From the NCBI RefSeq assembly GCF_001748285.1, contig NZ_BDGT01000013.1, positions 1-64,000 on the forward strand: a stretch of 64,000 nucleotides of DNA, read 5' to 3'. The position numbers were made by a program, and so were the translations under genes. Positions 24,924 through 34,402 of this stretch are shown here, piece by piece. This DNA comes from Thermogemmatispora onikobensis (GTDB lineage Bacteria > Chloroflexota > Ktedonobacteria > Ktedonobacterales > Ktedonobacteraceae). Positions within the stretch are counted from its first letter, which is position 1. Each line of letters starts with the position of its first letter. The notes under the pieces are model-generated. The model saw only the letters and a list, made by a program, of their open reading frames with translations, was not told where the DNA came from and ran no database searches.

Positions 24924-25392
24924 CTCTGTTGACCACCTTCCTTCTCTTTGCTCGCAGTCTCAAAAAGCGTAGCAGCGTAGAAAAGATGTGCTGAGCACGG
25001 TGCGCTCTCTACGCTGGAGATCAGTCCTCACTACGGTTGAAAACCTGGATAAGGGAGAGGAGACGACAGGTCATCCAGCTAGATGATAACGCAAAGCGAG
25101 CGCCTCGTCCATAGCGTGGTTGCGCTCCCTTGCCCCGGCCAGTGGGAGTGTGCGGCATTGGATGGCGAAGAAAGCAGCCTGTAGTCTTGCTTGAACGGGA
25201 CCTTTCTGCTATGCTGCCGGGCGGGGACGGGGAGACGATGTCTTGCCGGGCGAAGACGAGGGCCAGGTCGGCTTTTCCGTTTTGGCCAGTCGCGAAAAGA
25301 AAGAGTGAGTAGCAAGTCACCTGAAAAGCGCGCTTACTGCCATGCCTGGGGCAACCAGATCAGCTGAAACAAGACAAGGGGAGAGCATAGGC
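24924..25392. other. Intergenic, no gene seen
   Basis: About 470 bp upstream of the sigma-like gene. Short frames are present on both strands, but none has a ribosome site and protein-like composition. No clear promoter hexamer pair was identified. Confidence 0.45.
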
Positions 25393-26196
25393 ATGATCAA
25401 CCTGCAGGACCCTGCTCTCAGGGAGCAACTACGGCGCAGGACCCCAGAAGGCCGCTATCTGCTGAGCGAGGCCGAGCTGGTGCTCGCGATCCGTACCTGT
25501 GATGCACAGGGAGACAGCGAGCGTGTCCAGCTCCTCTGTGAGGCGCTGGTCGAGCGCTGTGGTCCAGAATTTCAGCGGCGCACTCAAGGCTTACGCCATC
25601 GGCCCGACCTGCGCGAGGAAGCGATCGCCAATATGGTTGAGCATCTCCTGCGCGAAGCCCGTGACTCACAGGAGGTGTTCATGACTCAGAATTTCGCCCA
25701 TTATTTGCGCTGTCTCTGCGCAGACGAGTTCACGCGCGTCCTCCGTCAGGAGGGACTGCACTACCGGCGCGACAGCGAGGGGCGCCCTGCGGGACAGCCG
25801 CAGCACATCCCTCGTTCTCTAATGGAATCGCTCCAGGCCAGTCCCTCCGAGGAAGAAGGATCGCCCGGCGCCGATGTGGCCGATCCCCAGGATGCCTATG
25901 AGCGCCTGCATGCTCTTGAAGAGAGCAGGCGCATTCTAACCTATCTCTCGGACCCGCTCGATCGCAAGATCGTGGTGCTGCGCGTCTTCCAGGGGTTGAA
26001 GTGGGACGATATCGCGCAGCTTTGTCAGCGGACCGAGCGCACGGTGCGCCTGCGCTACGAGAAGGCCCGAGCCTATCTGCGCGCCTGCCTCGATCGCGAG
26101 CGCGAGGAATTGGAAGCAGCGCTGATGCGTCAGCAGCATCAGCGACGACCAGCGCAGCATGTGCCCACAGCTTACGGGCAGAATCAGCAAAGGTGA
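25393..26196 (+). CDS. Sigma-70-like (ECF-type) transcription factor
   Basis: 267 residues. The central part contains a degenerate region-2-like helix set ('PDLREEAIANMVEHLLREARD...FAHYLRCLCADEFTRVLRQEG'). Residues ~178-233 are a clear region-4 HTH ('LSDPLDRKIVVLRVFQGLKWDDIAQL...RTVRLRYEKARAYLR'). It would direct RNA polymerase to alternative promoters. The C-terminal ~30 residues are Gln/Arg-rich. The stop is 13 bp before the ATG of an HTH protein that shares the operon, so the second protein may regulate or assist it. No transmembrane anti-sigma is nearby. The start is the ATG at 25393; an upstream in-frame ATG at 25342 is not excluded. Confidence 0.75.
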   Translation: MINLQDPALREQLRRRTPEGRYLLSEAELVLAIRTCDAQGDSERVQLLCEALVERCGPEFQRRTQGLRHRPDLREEAIANMVEHLLREARDSQEVFMTQNFAHYLRCLCADEFTRVLRQEGLHYRRDSEGRPAGQPQHIPRSLMESLQASPSEEEGSPGADVADPQDAYERLHALEESRRILTYLSDPLDRKIVVLRVFQGLKWDDIAQLCQRTERTVRLRYEKARAYLRACLDREREELEAALMRQQHQRRPAQHVPTAYGQNQQR

Positions 26197-26209
26197 GGAG
26201 GCGTCAATC

Positions 26210-26884
26210 ATGGCAAGCATCGACAGCCGGATAATCCAACAGCTGAAGATGGCCTGGCTGGCCGCCGAGGAACGCGGCGATAAGCAGGCTCAGATCGCCC
26301 TCTTGCGCGCGCATCCCGAGGCTCAGGAGGCTCTCATCGACTTTATCGCAGCCTACCACGCAACGGCCCTGGAGCAAGAACATGACACGCTCGCCTCGCC
26401 TGAAGAGATCCAGCTGCTGCCCCTGACGGAGCGGGCCTGTCAGCGTGCGCTGGCGCGCGTCTTCGGCCTCAACCAGGGCAGCGAGGCCGACGCTCAGGCC
26501 AGGCCCGAAGCCTCAGCCGCCTCGCTTGCTTCTGTTAAAACCTTGCGCGAGCTGCGCCAGCGACGCCGGCTGAGCCTGACTGAAGCGGCGCGCGGTTTGC
26601 ACCTGGGCGTCGATGTCTGGAAAAAGTTTGAAGATGGCCTGATCGATCTGCTGAGTCTTAGCGCGCGCCAACTTGAACGGCTGGCGAGCTTCTTCGACAT
26701 CAGTCCACAGGAGTTCGGCGAGCTGCTGCGCAACAGCCAGCCAACCCTCGCCCTCAATCGTCGGCAGACAGGCGAGGCGGCTCGGCGACAGCGTCAGGAA
26801 GCTCCTGCCAGGCAGAGCCTGGCTGAGGCCATTGCCCGCAGCGACATGAGCGAGCCAGAGAAGCGCGCCTGGTTAGAGGAGTAA
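26210..26884 (+). CDS. HTH (XRE-like) protein, partner of sigma-like factor
   Basis: 224 residues. The N-terminal ~90 residues are helical with 'LKMAWLAAEERGDKQAQIALLRAHPEAQEALIDFIAAY', resembling the N-terminal helices of anti-sigma or sigma-associated proteins. Residues ~109-173 are an XRE-type HTH ('LRELRQRRRLSLTEAARGLHLGVDVWKKFEDG'). The C-terminal tail has 'ARSDMSEPEKRAWLEE'. GTGAGGAGGCG precedes the ATG at ten bases. It lies 13 bp after the sigma-like gene and is probably co-translated. It could be a co-regulator or cytoplasmic anti-sigma; this is inference. Confidence 0.7.
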   Translation: MASIDSRIIQQLKMAWLAAEERGDKQAQIALLRAHPEAQEALIDFIAAYHATALEQEHDTLASPEEIQLLPLTERACQRALARVFGLNQGSEADAQARPEASAASLASVKTLRELRQRRRLSLTEAARGLHLGVDVWKKFEDGLIDLLSLSARQLERLASFFDISPQEFGELLRNSQPTLALNRRQTGEAARRQRQEAPARQSLAEAIARSDMSEPEKRAWLEE

Positions 26885-26946
26885 GCGCGCCGCTTTGCTC
26901 TCCGCCCAGTATCCTCTCGCTTCCTGCTTTGAACTGGCCTGGCTCG

Positions 26947-27729
26947 TCACCCAGCTTCCTGGCGAAACGGAGGGTCTGGTCGCCACGGCGGCAGGCGTAG
27001 GGCGTAGCCGAGGGAGCGGGCCCTCGTGACGCGGCTGAGGTTCAGGTGCCAGCTGGGGCCGCCGTGGGCAAGGTCGTGGGGGAGAAAGCGGCCTATCTCG
27101 CCGGGTTGCAGACCGTAGGCGGTGAGCAGGAAGGCCAGCTCGCGAGGACGAATGAAGCTCCGCGGGCGGCCAGCGTTCTTCTGCTCGCGAACCAGCGGCC
27201 AGCTCAACAGCAAGCGCGCTGGCCAGCTGCCATTGAGGGCCTCAAAGAGTAACAGGCCGCCTGGAGCCAGCACGCGCGCCATTTCGGCGATGGCCGCCCG
27301 CAGGTCCCTGACCTGCTCCAGGGCCTGCAAACAGACGACCATCGAGAAGGAGCCGGTGGCGAAAGGGAGGGCCTCAGCCCGCCCACACATATAGGCGATC
27401 AAATGACCCAGGCCACTCGCCCGGGCATGGCGCTGCGCCTGCTCCACAACGCGCGGCGAATCATCAAGCCCCACGATAATAGCCCCACGCCGCGCCAGCT
27501 CCTCGCAGAGCTGACCCTGGCCACCACAGCCCACGACCAGGATCTCCTCTTGCCCCAGAACTGGCCCCCCGTAGAAGCGCGCTGCTGCCGTCTCTACGTA
27601 ATCACCGCGCTCCACCGTCAGCTGCAACTGCCACCGAGAAGGGTGAGCACTGGAAAAAAACCTCTTCTGCCAGCGTTGTATGAGAAACATACCAGCCTTC
27701 TCCCTCATGAGACTATAGGCGATGCTCAT
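26947..27729 (-). CDS. Class I SAM-dependent methyltransferase
   Basis: Up to 260 residues with the Rossmann methyltransferase fold: motif I 'ILVVGCGGQGQLCEELARRG', motif II 'IIVGLDDSP', motif III 'GRAEALPFATGSFSMVVCLQALEQV' and post-III 'MARVLAPGGLLLFEAL'. It resembles the UbiE/UbiG group acting on small lipophilic substrates, though no substrate-specific motif is seen. Starts at 27729 and 27690 are both possible; the latter has a better purine-rich site (GGGAGAAGG). It is divergent from ffh. Confidence 0.85.
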   Translation of the reverse strand: MSIAYSLMREKAGMFLIQRWQKRFFSSAHPSRWQLQLTVERGDYVETAAARFYGGPVLGQEEILVVGCGGQGQLCEELARRGAIIVGLDDSPRVVEQAQRHARASGLGHLIAYMCGRAEALPFATGSFSMVVCLQALEQVRDLRAAIAEMARVLAPGGLLLFEALNGSWPARLLLSWPLVREQKNAGRPRSFIRPRELAFLLTAYGLQPGEIGRFLPHDLAHGGPSWHLNLSRVTRARSLGYALRLPPWRPDPPFRQEAG

Positions 27730-27823
27730 CGATTATATAGTAATAGGAATGGTCGCTTTTCGTCGGGGAGTTGTACAGAAAAGGGAGTATCCTTACAACG
27801 GGTGCGAACAGAGCCGGGAAAGA

Positions 27824-27832
27824 TGGTATAAT
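27824..27832 (+). promoter_or_regulatory. Extended -10 promoter of ffh
   Basis: TGGTATAAT, identical to the extended -10 of mutL, with transcription start expected near 27839. No -35 match is visible. Confidence 0.55.
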
Positions 27833-27876
27833 AGGGCGACTGATTACGCGATTGGTGGAGAGAGGAACCTGTTCCT

Positions 27877-29373
27877 ATGGCTATGTTTGAAAGTCTCTCA
27901 AAGCGCCTTGAAGGGATCTTCAGCGGGCTGAGTGGCAAGGGGAAGCTGACCGAGGCTGACGTCGACGAAGCCATGCGTGAGGTGCGCATGGCCCTGCTGG
28001 ATGCGGATGTCAACCTGCGCGTGGTGCGCCAGTTTGCCGAGCGCGTGCGGGCCAAAGCCATTGGCGCAGAGGTCTTGGGGAGCTTCTCGCCGGCTCAGCA
28101 GGTGCTGCAGATCGTGCATGACGAACTTATAGAGATGCTGGGTGGTGAAGGAAGTGAGAACCGTCTTGATCTGGGGGGGCCACCGCCCAATGTCATCATG
28201 CTGGTCGGGCTACAAGGCACAGGCAAAACCACCACGGCGGCGAAGCTGGCCAACTATCTGCGCAAGGAGGGTCAGCGTCCGCTGCTTGTGGCCGCCGACA
28301 TGTATCGGCCAGCGGCTGTGCGCCAGCTGCAGACCCTGGGCAAGCAGCTCTCGATTCCGGTGTATGCCGAGCCGATGGGGGCCAACCCGGTTGACATCTG
28401 TGTCCATGCTGTCGACTATGCCCGCGAGCAGGCTGCCTCTGTCGTTATTCTCGATACTGCTGGGCGTCTCAACATCGACGAGCAGATGATGCAGGAGGTC
28501 ATCGCCATTCGCAACCGTGTGCAGCCGCGCGAGGTCCTGCTTGTGGCCGACGCCATGACGGGTCAGGAGGCGGTGCGTGTGGCCAGCGACTTCAACCGGG
28601 CCGTAGCCCTCACGGGGATGATTCTGACCAAGATGGATGGCGATGCCCGTGGTGGCGCGGCGCTCTCGATCCGGGCGGTCACGGGGGTCCCCATTAAGTT
28701 CCTGGGTGTTGGGGAAAAGACGGATGCCCTGGAACCGTTTTACCCCGACCGTTTGGCCTCGCGTATACTGGGAATGGGCGACGTCCTGACCCTCATCGAG
28801 CGAGCACAGGAGGCCATTGATCAGCAGGAGGCGCTCCAGACCCAGGCCCGCTTGCAGCAGGGACAGTTTGACCTGGAGGACTTCCTCAAGGCGATGCGCC
28901 AGCTCAAGCGCATGGGGCCCCTGCGCTCCATTCTGGAGATGGTGCCTGGCTTCAACAAGCTGGCCTCCCTGCCCGAGATGGATGAGGCCCTGGAAGGCGA
29001 TCCTTTGAAGCATATCGAGGCGATTATCCTCTCGATGACACCCGAGGAGCGACGCAATCCCGATATTGTCAACGGCAGCCGACGCCGACGCATCGCACGC
29101 GGTAGCGGTACCAGCGTGCAGGCGGTCAATCAACTCCTCGCCCAGTTCAATGAGACACGTACCATGCTACGCCAGTTCTCCAGCGGCAAAGGTCCCTGGG
29201 CCCGCTTGCTGCGCCAATACGCCAGCGATGGTGGCGGCCTGGCGGCTGGCCTGCCCGGTATGCCGGCTGCTCCGAGCCTGCCTCAGCTGAACAGCGGGGA
29301 ACCCAGGAAGACTGGCAAGGCTGCCCGTAAAGAACGGAAAAAGCAAAAGGCCAAGCAGAAAAAGAGGAGGTAA
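27877..29373 (+). CDS. ffh: Signal recognition particle protein Ffh
   Basis: A 498-residue SRP54 GTPase that with 4.5S RNA targets nascent membrane proteins to FtsY. The N domain is at ~1-85. The G domain has 'GLQGTGKTTTAAKLA' from 111, 'DTAGRL' and 'TKMDGDARGGAALS'. The M domain has the RNA-binding 'SRRRRIARGSGTSV' and a C-terminal basic tail ('KAARKERKKQKAKQKKRR'). The M domain is less Met-rich than in enteric bacteria, as is common in GC-rich thermophile-like lineages. Its last codons contain the AGGAGG site of the next gene, five bases before that ATG, so the two form an operon. Confidence 0.97.
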   Translation: MAMFESLSKRLEGIFSGLSGKGKLTEADVDEAMREVRMALLDADVNLRVVRQFAERVRAKAIGAEVLGSFSPAQQVLQIVHDELIEMLGGEGSENRLDLGGPPPNVIMLVGLQGTGKTTTAAKLANYLRKEGQRPLLVAADMYRPAAVRQLQTLGKQLSIPVYAEPMGANPVDICVHAVDYAREQAASVVILDTAGRLNIDEQMMQEVIAIRNRVQPREVLLVADAMTGQEAVRVASDFNRAVALTGMILTKMDGDARGGAALSIRAVTGVPIKFLGVGEKTDALEPFYPDRLASRILGMGDVLTLIERAQEAIDQQEALQTQARLQQGQFDLEDFLKAMRQLKRMGPLRSILEMVPGFNKLASLPEMDEALEGDPLKHIEAIILSMTPEERRNPDIVNGSRRRRIARGSGTSVQAVNQLLAQFNETRTMLRQFSSGKGPWARLLRQYASDGGGLAAGLPGMPAAPSLPQLNSGEPRKTGKAARKERKKQKAKQKKRR

Positions 29374-29378
29374 TCCCT

Positions 29379-31085
29379 ATGCCGGCCAGACCCCAGCCTC
29401 GCGCTCGCCCGCCGGCTCCTGGCGCGCTGCTCTTGCTGAGCTTGATGCTGCTCCTACTGCTCATGAGCGCCTGCGGCGGCGATTCCCAGGCCCGCCAGCA
29501 GGCCAGCCAGAGCAAAGATCAGCTCGATCAGTTGCTGCACTATGCGCTCTCTATCGGCGTGCCCGCTACTCTATTGCAACCGATTCAAAAGCAGGAGGCC
29601 GCTCTCAGCAGCGGTTCCCCACCGTTCTCCCCATTCGACGATCGGCCAGTCACCGCCTATTATACTCGTCTGACCAATCAATACAAGCATTTGCAAGATC
29701 AAACTCAACAAGTTATTCATACCGCTACTGAACAGTTTCAGACGCGGGCCCAGCAGGATATGCAGAATTTTCAGGATGCCCTGACGGCGCGCCGCGTCGA
29801 TGGTTTTGGCAATCTGCAATTTTTTACGCAGCAATATCAGCATGATCAGGACCTGATGGCTACAGCGCGCTATCCCCGGGATTATGCTGCGATCAGTAAG
29901 GAGGCCCAAACCCATACCCAGGCTTTAAATCTGATGAAGACGACCCATGATCGTCTGGTGGCCTTGCAGAATACGATTAAACAGCTCCAGAAGGCAAATA
30001 TTGATGTCACGGCCATGCAAGCTCAATATCAAGACGACCTGCAGACCTTTAATCAGGCCAGTAAGCCCACCGATTTCCAGCATCTGCAGAGTCTGATCAA
30101 TGCCCAGTACGAGCTGGCCGTAGTCAATTCTATTCAGGCTGTTCCCTACGTTGGCAGCTTCAAGCTCAACACCTTTAAGGCCCAGATCGACGATCTCAAG
30201 AAATATGGTATCGATGCCAGCAGCTATCAGCAGCGCTACAATGCAGACAAGGCGGCGATGGAGCGGGCCACAACGCTAGAGCAGTACCTGGCCGTCTCGC
30301 GCCAGATCGATACCGATATGGCCGCCATGTATCCCGACCTTGTACGCGGAGAGGCTTACTGGCTGGTGAACGAGATCGATCGCCAGGCCCGTAGCTGGGG
30401 CAAAGCCCATCTCTATCATGATAAATTTGACGGCAACAACTACATTCTCGATGCGGGCTACACCCTCGACGGCATTGGCTACTGGCTCAATCGTGAGCTG
30501 AGCTGGACCTATACCACCGAGGACTATCAGGCGATCGTTGATGAAGAGCAGAATCAGCTCTTCAATCTCCACATGATGGAGCAGAATTACAACGACCACA
30601 CGCCGTATAACAAAGTGCACCAGACCGATCTACAGATCCTCGATCACTACCACCTGCGCGGCTCCCAGGTGCTGATGGTCTCCTTCACCGAGCAGGCCAT
30701 GCGCATCTACGATCACGGCAAGCTTGTGAATGCCTTCCTGGTCACCACAGGCCGGGTTGAGCGCCCGGCGCTGCCCGGGGTCTGGCCGACACAGAACCGT
30801 GAATCGCCGACCGAGTTTAAGTCGAGCGATCCTCCAGGCTCGCCCTACTACTATCCCCCCACCCACATCAACTATGCCATTCTCTATCACTGGGGCGGCT
30901 TCTTTGTCCATGATGCCTGGTGGCGCGCCGATTTTGGCCCGGGCACCCAGTTCCCTCATTATGACAGTGGCGGCGATGAGAGCTTTGCTGGCAACGGCAG
31001 CCACGGCTGTGTCAACGTCCAGGAAAGCCAGATGGCCTGGCTCTATGCTCACACCGACTGGAACACCGTCATCGTGATCTACTAA
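29379..31085 (+). CDS. Lipoprotein with L,D-transpeptidase (YkuD) domain
   Basis: 568 residues. A long hydrophobic signal ends in lipobox 'LMSAC' (Cys32), so the protein is anchored outside the membrane. Residues ~35-400 are helical, Gln-rich and coiled-coil-like. The C-terminal ~150 residues are a YkuD domain: 'VLMVSFTEQAMRIYDHGKLVNAFLVTTGR', His near 'YHWGGFFVHDAWW', and the catalytic 'SHGCVNV' with Cys544. It should make 3-3 cross-links or attach proteins in the wall. Co-transcription with ffh is strongly indicated by a 5-bp gap. Confidence 0.9.
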   Translation: MPARPQPRARPPAPGALLLLSLMLLLLLMSACGGDSQARQQASQSKDQLDQLLHYALSIGVPATLLQPIQKQEAALSSGSPPFSPFDDRPVTAYYTRLTNQYKHLQDQTQQVIHTATEQFQTRAQQDMQNFQDALTARRVDGFGNLQFFTQQYQHDQDLMATARYPRDYAAISKEAQTHTQALNLMKTTHDRLVALQNTIKQLQKANIDVTAMQAQYQDDLQTFNQASKPTDFQHLQSLINAQYELAVVNSIQAVPYVGSFKLNTFKAQIDDLKKYGIDASSYQQRYNADKAAMERATTLEQYLAVSRQIDTDMAAMYPDLVRGEAYWLVNEIDRQARSWGKAHLYHDKFDGNNYILDAGYTLDGIGYWLNRELSWTYTTEDYQAIVDEEQNQLFNLHMMEQNYNDHTPYNKVHQTDLQILDHYHLRGSQVLMVSFTEQAMRIYDHGKLVNAFLVTTGRVERPALPGVWPTQNRESPTEFKSSDPPGSPYYYPPTHINYAILYHWGGFFVHDAWWRADFGPGTQFPHYDSGGDESFAGNGSHGCVNVQESQMAWLYAHTDWNTVIVIY

Positions 31086-31216
31086 GCGCCTGATCAGGAA
31101 AGCAGAGGGGCTAGTCACATCAACAGTACGTGCGGGCGCTGCTCTCTCAAGCAGAGCAGCGCCCGTTTCTGGAGGAGAGCCATCGGCTGGGAGGACGACA
31201 GGATCTTTGAGGCGCC

Positions 31217-32743
31217 TCAAGCCACATCTTCGCCTTCGCTATCCGCCGCCAGCTCATGAGGGGCAGGCAATGGCGGCAGCAGATCGGCGCGCACGGGCGG
31301 CAGGCGCAGGTAGAGATCCGCTCCGCTCACGGGACGGCGCCAACTGCGGGCCGCGCGCAGGTCCCGCAGAAAATCGCTTTGGAGATCAACGCCCAAAGCC
31401 TGCCAGAAGAGACTGATGGCCCGCCGGGCGAAGGCCAGCGCATTGCGCGGCTCAATGCGGTCCAGATCCTCAAAGAAAAAGGCGCAGCTTGTAAAACTGC
31501 ATAGCAGGTAGTACTCGGCCTCCAGCAGTAGCAGGACGCGCCGACGCTTCTCAGCGAGAGCGGCTTTCCCCATCAGACCCTGGGGCCGGGCGACCTCTTC
31601 CCAGAAGTTTTCGAGTGAGCGCCAGCCATTGCGCAAGGCCAGGTAGCCATTGCGAGCCGCCCAGGGATCATGTAGTACCTCTGCCGTGGAGCGCTCGAAG
31701 AGCTGATCGCCGCGAGCAGCCAGGCGGTTCAGGGCCTGGCGCAAGGCCCCTTTCCAGTCGCTGCGTCCTTCGGTGCAGGCGCAGCCGCTGGCCCAGCGAT
31801 CGACCCCATGAAAGCAACTCCAGGACGTTGGTGTACGCAGCGTCACCTCGCGCCGGGGAGGATACAGGTGCAGGTAGCGCTCCAGGGTACACAACTGGAA
31901 ACCGGCTGCCTCGGCGCTATAGCGCACCAGGCGCGTCAAAAACTTATCGCGCCAGATCCAATGATGACCATACAGCTCGCCATCCGTCGCGATTAAAATC
32001 AGCTGAGGCTCATGCTGCTGCTGCTTTTCCGGCACCAGATGAGCGGGTACAATCGTCGAGGCGAACTGGTCGGCGTTCACCGTCACATTGCCATCGAAGG
32101 AGACCGCGCCTGAGAGCGAGGAGTGGTAGAAGAAGACCGTTATGCTGCGACCTCCTGGCAGGCGCACCAGATAGGGCTCCGTCACATCCACCGGGGTGGC
32201 GGCCTGCCAGGGAGCCAGGACTGTGAAGGTGATGCCGCAACGAGCCAGGAGATCGAGCGTCTCCATATCCACCGCCGTCTCGGGCAGCCACATCCCCGCT
32301 GCCTCGCGACCGTAGCGCTGGCGAAAATCCTCCAGGCCCCAGACGATTTGCGTATACTTATCGCGGCTATTGGCCAGGGGGAGGATCACATGATGGTAGG
32401 GATGAGCCAGGGCGTTGCCGCTGCCGTAGCGGGCGCGGTGCTGCCGGTCGGCCTCGATGATCGTCTGATGGACAGTGGGATGGTGGTTGGCCAACCAGGA
32501 GGCTAGCGTTGGCCCCAGATCATAGCTGATCAGCTCGAAATTACCAGCCTCAGCATTGGGGCGGTAGCACTCCGCCGTAATCTTCTCATTAAAATTGGCA
32601 AAGGGAGCGGCTTCGGCCTCGGCAGGAATAGCGCCAGTGAAAGGGTCCTCACGCGGGGGCTGGTAGAAGTGCCCGTGGAGGCAGAGGAAGAGAGGCGCAG
32701 CGCCGGGGCTTGCAGCCTCGCTCACCGCTTGCTGTTCAAGCAT
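31217..32743 (-). CDS. Glycoside hydrolase family 57 / DUF3536 protein
   Basis: 508 residues. It opens with the GH57 signature-like 'LFLCLHGHFYQPPRE' and continues with 'FNEKITAECYRPNAEAGNFELISYDLGPTL', 'GMWLPETAVD' (nucleophile-type Glu region) and 'ILIATDGELYGHH' (Asp acid region). The C-terminal portion matches the DUF3536 extension found in many bacterial GH57 homologues ('TSWSCFHGVDRWASGCACTEGRSDWK'). GH57 enzymes act on α-1,4/α-1,6 glucans such as glycogen; the exact activity of this subgroup is not established. No signal peptide, so cytoplasmic. The gene stands alone. Confidence 0.88.
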   Translation of the reverse strand: MLEQQAVSEAASPGAAPLFLCLHGHFYQPPREDPFTGAIPAEAEAAPFANFNEKITAECYRPNAEAGNFELISYDLGPTLASWLANHHPTVHQTIIEADRQHRARYGSGNALAHPYHHVILPLANSRDKYTQIVWGLEDFRQRYGREAAGMWLPETAVDMETLDLLARCGITFTVLAPWQAATPVDVTEPYLVRLPGGRSITVFFYHSSLSGAVSFDGNVTVNADQFASTIVPAHLVPEKQQQHEPQLILIATDGELYGHHWIWRDKFLTRLVRYSAEAAGFQLCTLERYLHLYPPRREVTLRTPTSWSCFHGVDRWASGCACTEGRSDWKGALRQALNRLAARGDQLFERSTAEVLHDPWAARNGYLALRNGWRSLENFWEEVARPQGLMGKAALAEKRRRVLLLLEAEYYLLCSFTSCAFFFEDLDRIEPRNALAFARRAISLFWQALGVDLQSDFLRDLRAARSWRRPVSGADLYLRLPPVRADLLPPLPAPHELAADSEGEDVA

Positions 32744-33029
32744 AGACGAATGAACCTTCTCACCTGCTCACAGAGTTAGCTGCTGCGCAACCAACCTCTG
32801 ACTCTGCCAGCGGCGCTTCTCCCTCCCCTCTCTGCGACAGCAGAACCAACCCGTGGCATATAAGATATACGCAGGCCGAGGGAAGCGCGTTCCATGCATG
32901 GCGCCACGGTAGCCAGAGAGAGAGCTGCCGCAGCAGCGCAGCTCAGCTGACCTCGGCCTGGCTCTGGTCGGCACGCCCGTTCTGGCCTGGTTGGTCGGGA
33001 GCGCCGAGCCGGTGGTTCTCGCGCTCGGT

Positions 33030-33560
33030 TCAGGCCGAGCGCGACTGCGTACTCATCAAGAACTCCTCATAAGCCTGGCGGAGCTTCGGGTAACGCAGTA
33101 GGAAGACGCCGGCGTACTCCTGCGTCAGCGGACGAGGCTGGCGGATCAGGCGCATATTAGCCTCTTTGAGGAGGCGATTGCCCTTCTTACTATTGCAGGC
33201 CTTGCAGGAAGTCACCAGGTTCTCCCAGGTGCTCTTACCGCCACGCGAGCGCGGGATCACATGGTCGAGCGTCAGCTCGCGTGTCCGCTTGCCGCAGTAC
33301 TGACAGGTTTCCTCGTCGCGCAGGAAGATATTCGCGCGTGTGGGCTGGAGGGCGACGCGCGGAACACGGACATTGGCGAGCAACTGTACGATTACGGGCC
33401 GCTCGTGGTCGAGGCGGCGGGCCTGAATATTCTCCTCAATGGCCTTGCGAACCTCGTCGTCCAGGAAAGTCACCTTTTTCTTTGACAGCAGGACGACCAG
33501 ACGACGCTCTGAGATGACCGAGAGAGGCTGAAAGGAAGAGTTCAGAACTAAGACAGGCAT
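33030..33560 (-). CDS. HNH endonuclease (McrA-like)
   Basis: 176 residues. The N-terminal half ('VLVLNSSFQPLSVISERRLVVLLSKKKVTF') is typical of a widespread HNH family in Chloroflexota and Cyanobacteria. The nuclease core has zinc cysteines 86/89 and 119/122 around 'LTLDHVIPRSRGGKSTWENLV' (His100, Asn114). The ATG at 33560 has AGGAAGGAAAG nine bases upstream; the frame from 33659 is not credible. It is expected to cut DNA with a metal ion. Its biological role (repair, restriction or mobile-element remnant) is unknown, and no partner methylase is adjacent. Confidence 0.88.
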   Translation of the reverse strand: MPVLVLNSSFQPLSVISERRLVVLLSKKKVTFLDDEVRKAIEENIQARRLDHERPVIVQLLANVRVPRVALQPTRANIFLRDEETCQYCGKRTRELTLDHVIPRSRGGKSTWENLVTSCKACNSKKGNRLLKEANMRLIRQPRPLTQEYAGVFLLRYPKLRQAYEEFLMSTQSRSA

Positions 33561-34034
33561 GAATGGCTTTCCTTCCTCTCTGTCAGAGCTGAACCACCGG
33601 GCAGACAGCGAGGAGAAAGCCGAACCGGGGCTAGAGGAGGAGAGAGGCCGGGGCCTCACCTCTCGTCAGCTTCTCATCGCCGCCTGCGTTGCTCACCGAT
33701 TGGCCAGGGAGACGGGCGTTGACCTTGCACGATCAGGCAGGGGTTGGACAGACCGCCGATCGGAGCGCCTGGGGGCTGGCGCAGCGCCAGGGGGGCCGCC
33801 TGCGAGCAGCCAAGAGATGAATAGGAGGGAGAGCCAGAAGGCAAGGCTCTGTCCACCATACTCTCTGCTGTGTTCAAGCGGCGTTCCACTGTAGTTGCAA
33901 GCTCCCTGCTCTAGCGGATCGGACCGGCAGTCGGGCCTGACCTAACCTCAGCCGACCGTTGAGCTAGCCGGCTGTTGGGCCGGCCAGGTAACAAACCAAC
34001 GAGAGATGAGCTCCAGGAAGAGAAAGTGCCAACT
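33561..34034. other. Intergenic, no gene seen
   Basis: About 470 bp between HNH nuclease and tRNA-Pro, both on the minus strand. GC-rich, without recognisable genes, strong hairpins or clear promoters. Confidence 0.45.
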
Positions 34035-34110
34035 TGGTCGGGGTGAGAGGACTCGAACCTCCGACCTCAGCGTCCCGAACGCTGCGCGCTAGCCACTGCG
34101 CTACACCCCG
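34035..34110 (-). tRNA. tRNA-Pro (CGG)
   Basis: Cloverleaf reads on the minus strand: acceptor CGGGGTG pairs with CACCCCG, the anticodon stem CAGCG/CGCTG encloses loop TTCGGGA (anticodon CGG), and the T-arm GGAGG-TTCGAGT-CCTCT is intact. Discriminator A is followed by a genome-encoded CCA. It decodes CCG, frequent in this GC-rich DNA. Confidence 0.95.
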
Positions 34111-34335
34111 CTAAACCGACTCGTGCAAGTTCTTCGCCGGTCTCGCTCGTTTGCCCTGCTCGGTTATTCCCTTCTGTACAATCGATGAGGCGAAACGAAC
34201 ATCCTACAAACGACGTCACCAGCGTGAGCTGGTGGTGAGGCAGAGCTGAAACGTGGCCTCCAGGTCGCTGCGACTGTGGCTCTTGACGAGCGGCCTGCAG
34301 GCGCGGGCGTTCTCGCATGCCTCTTGTCGTTGCAT

Positions 34336-34365
34336 AGTATAGCACAGGCGGTCTTGGCTTGGCAA
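34336..34365 (-). promoter_or_regulatory. Promoter candidate upstream of tRNA-Pro
   Basis: Minus strand TTGCCA (34360-34365), 18 bp, TATACT (34336-34341). It would start ~220 nt before the tRNA, so another unseen element may lie between, or the leader is processed. Confidence 0.4.
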
Positions 34366-34402
34366 TAGGGTAGGCGGACGAAGAGAGGCGGTGACTGAGC
34401 TG

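Noticed and set aside
33030-33560. HNH nuclease as part of a phage or group II intron
   Set aside because: No reverse transcriptase, terminase or integrase nearby; the family is common as a stand-alone chromosomal gene.
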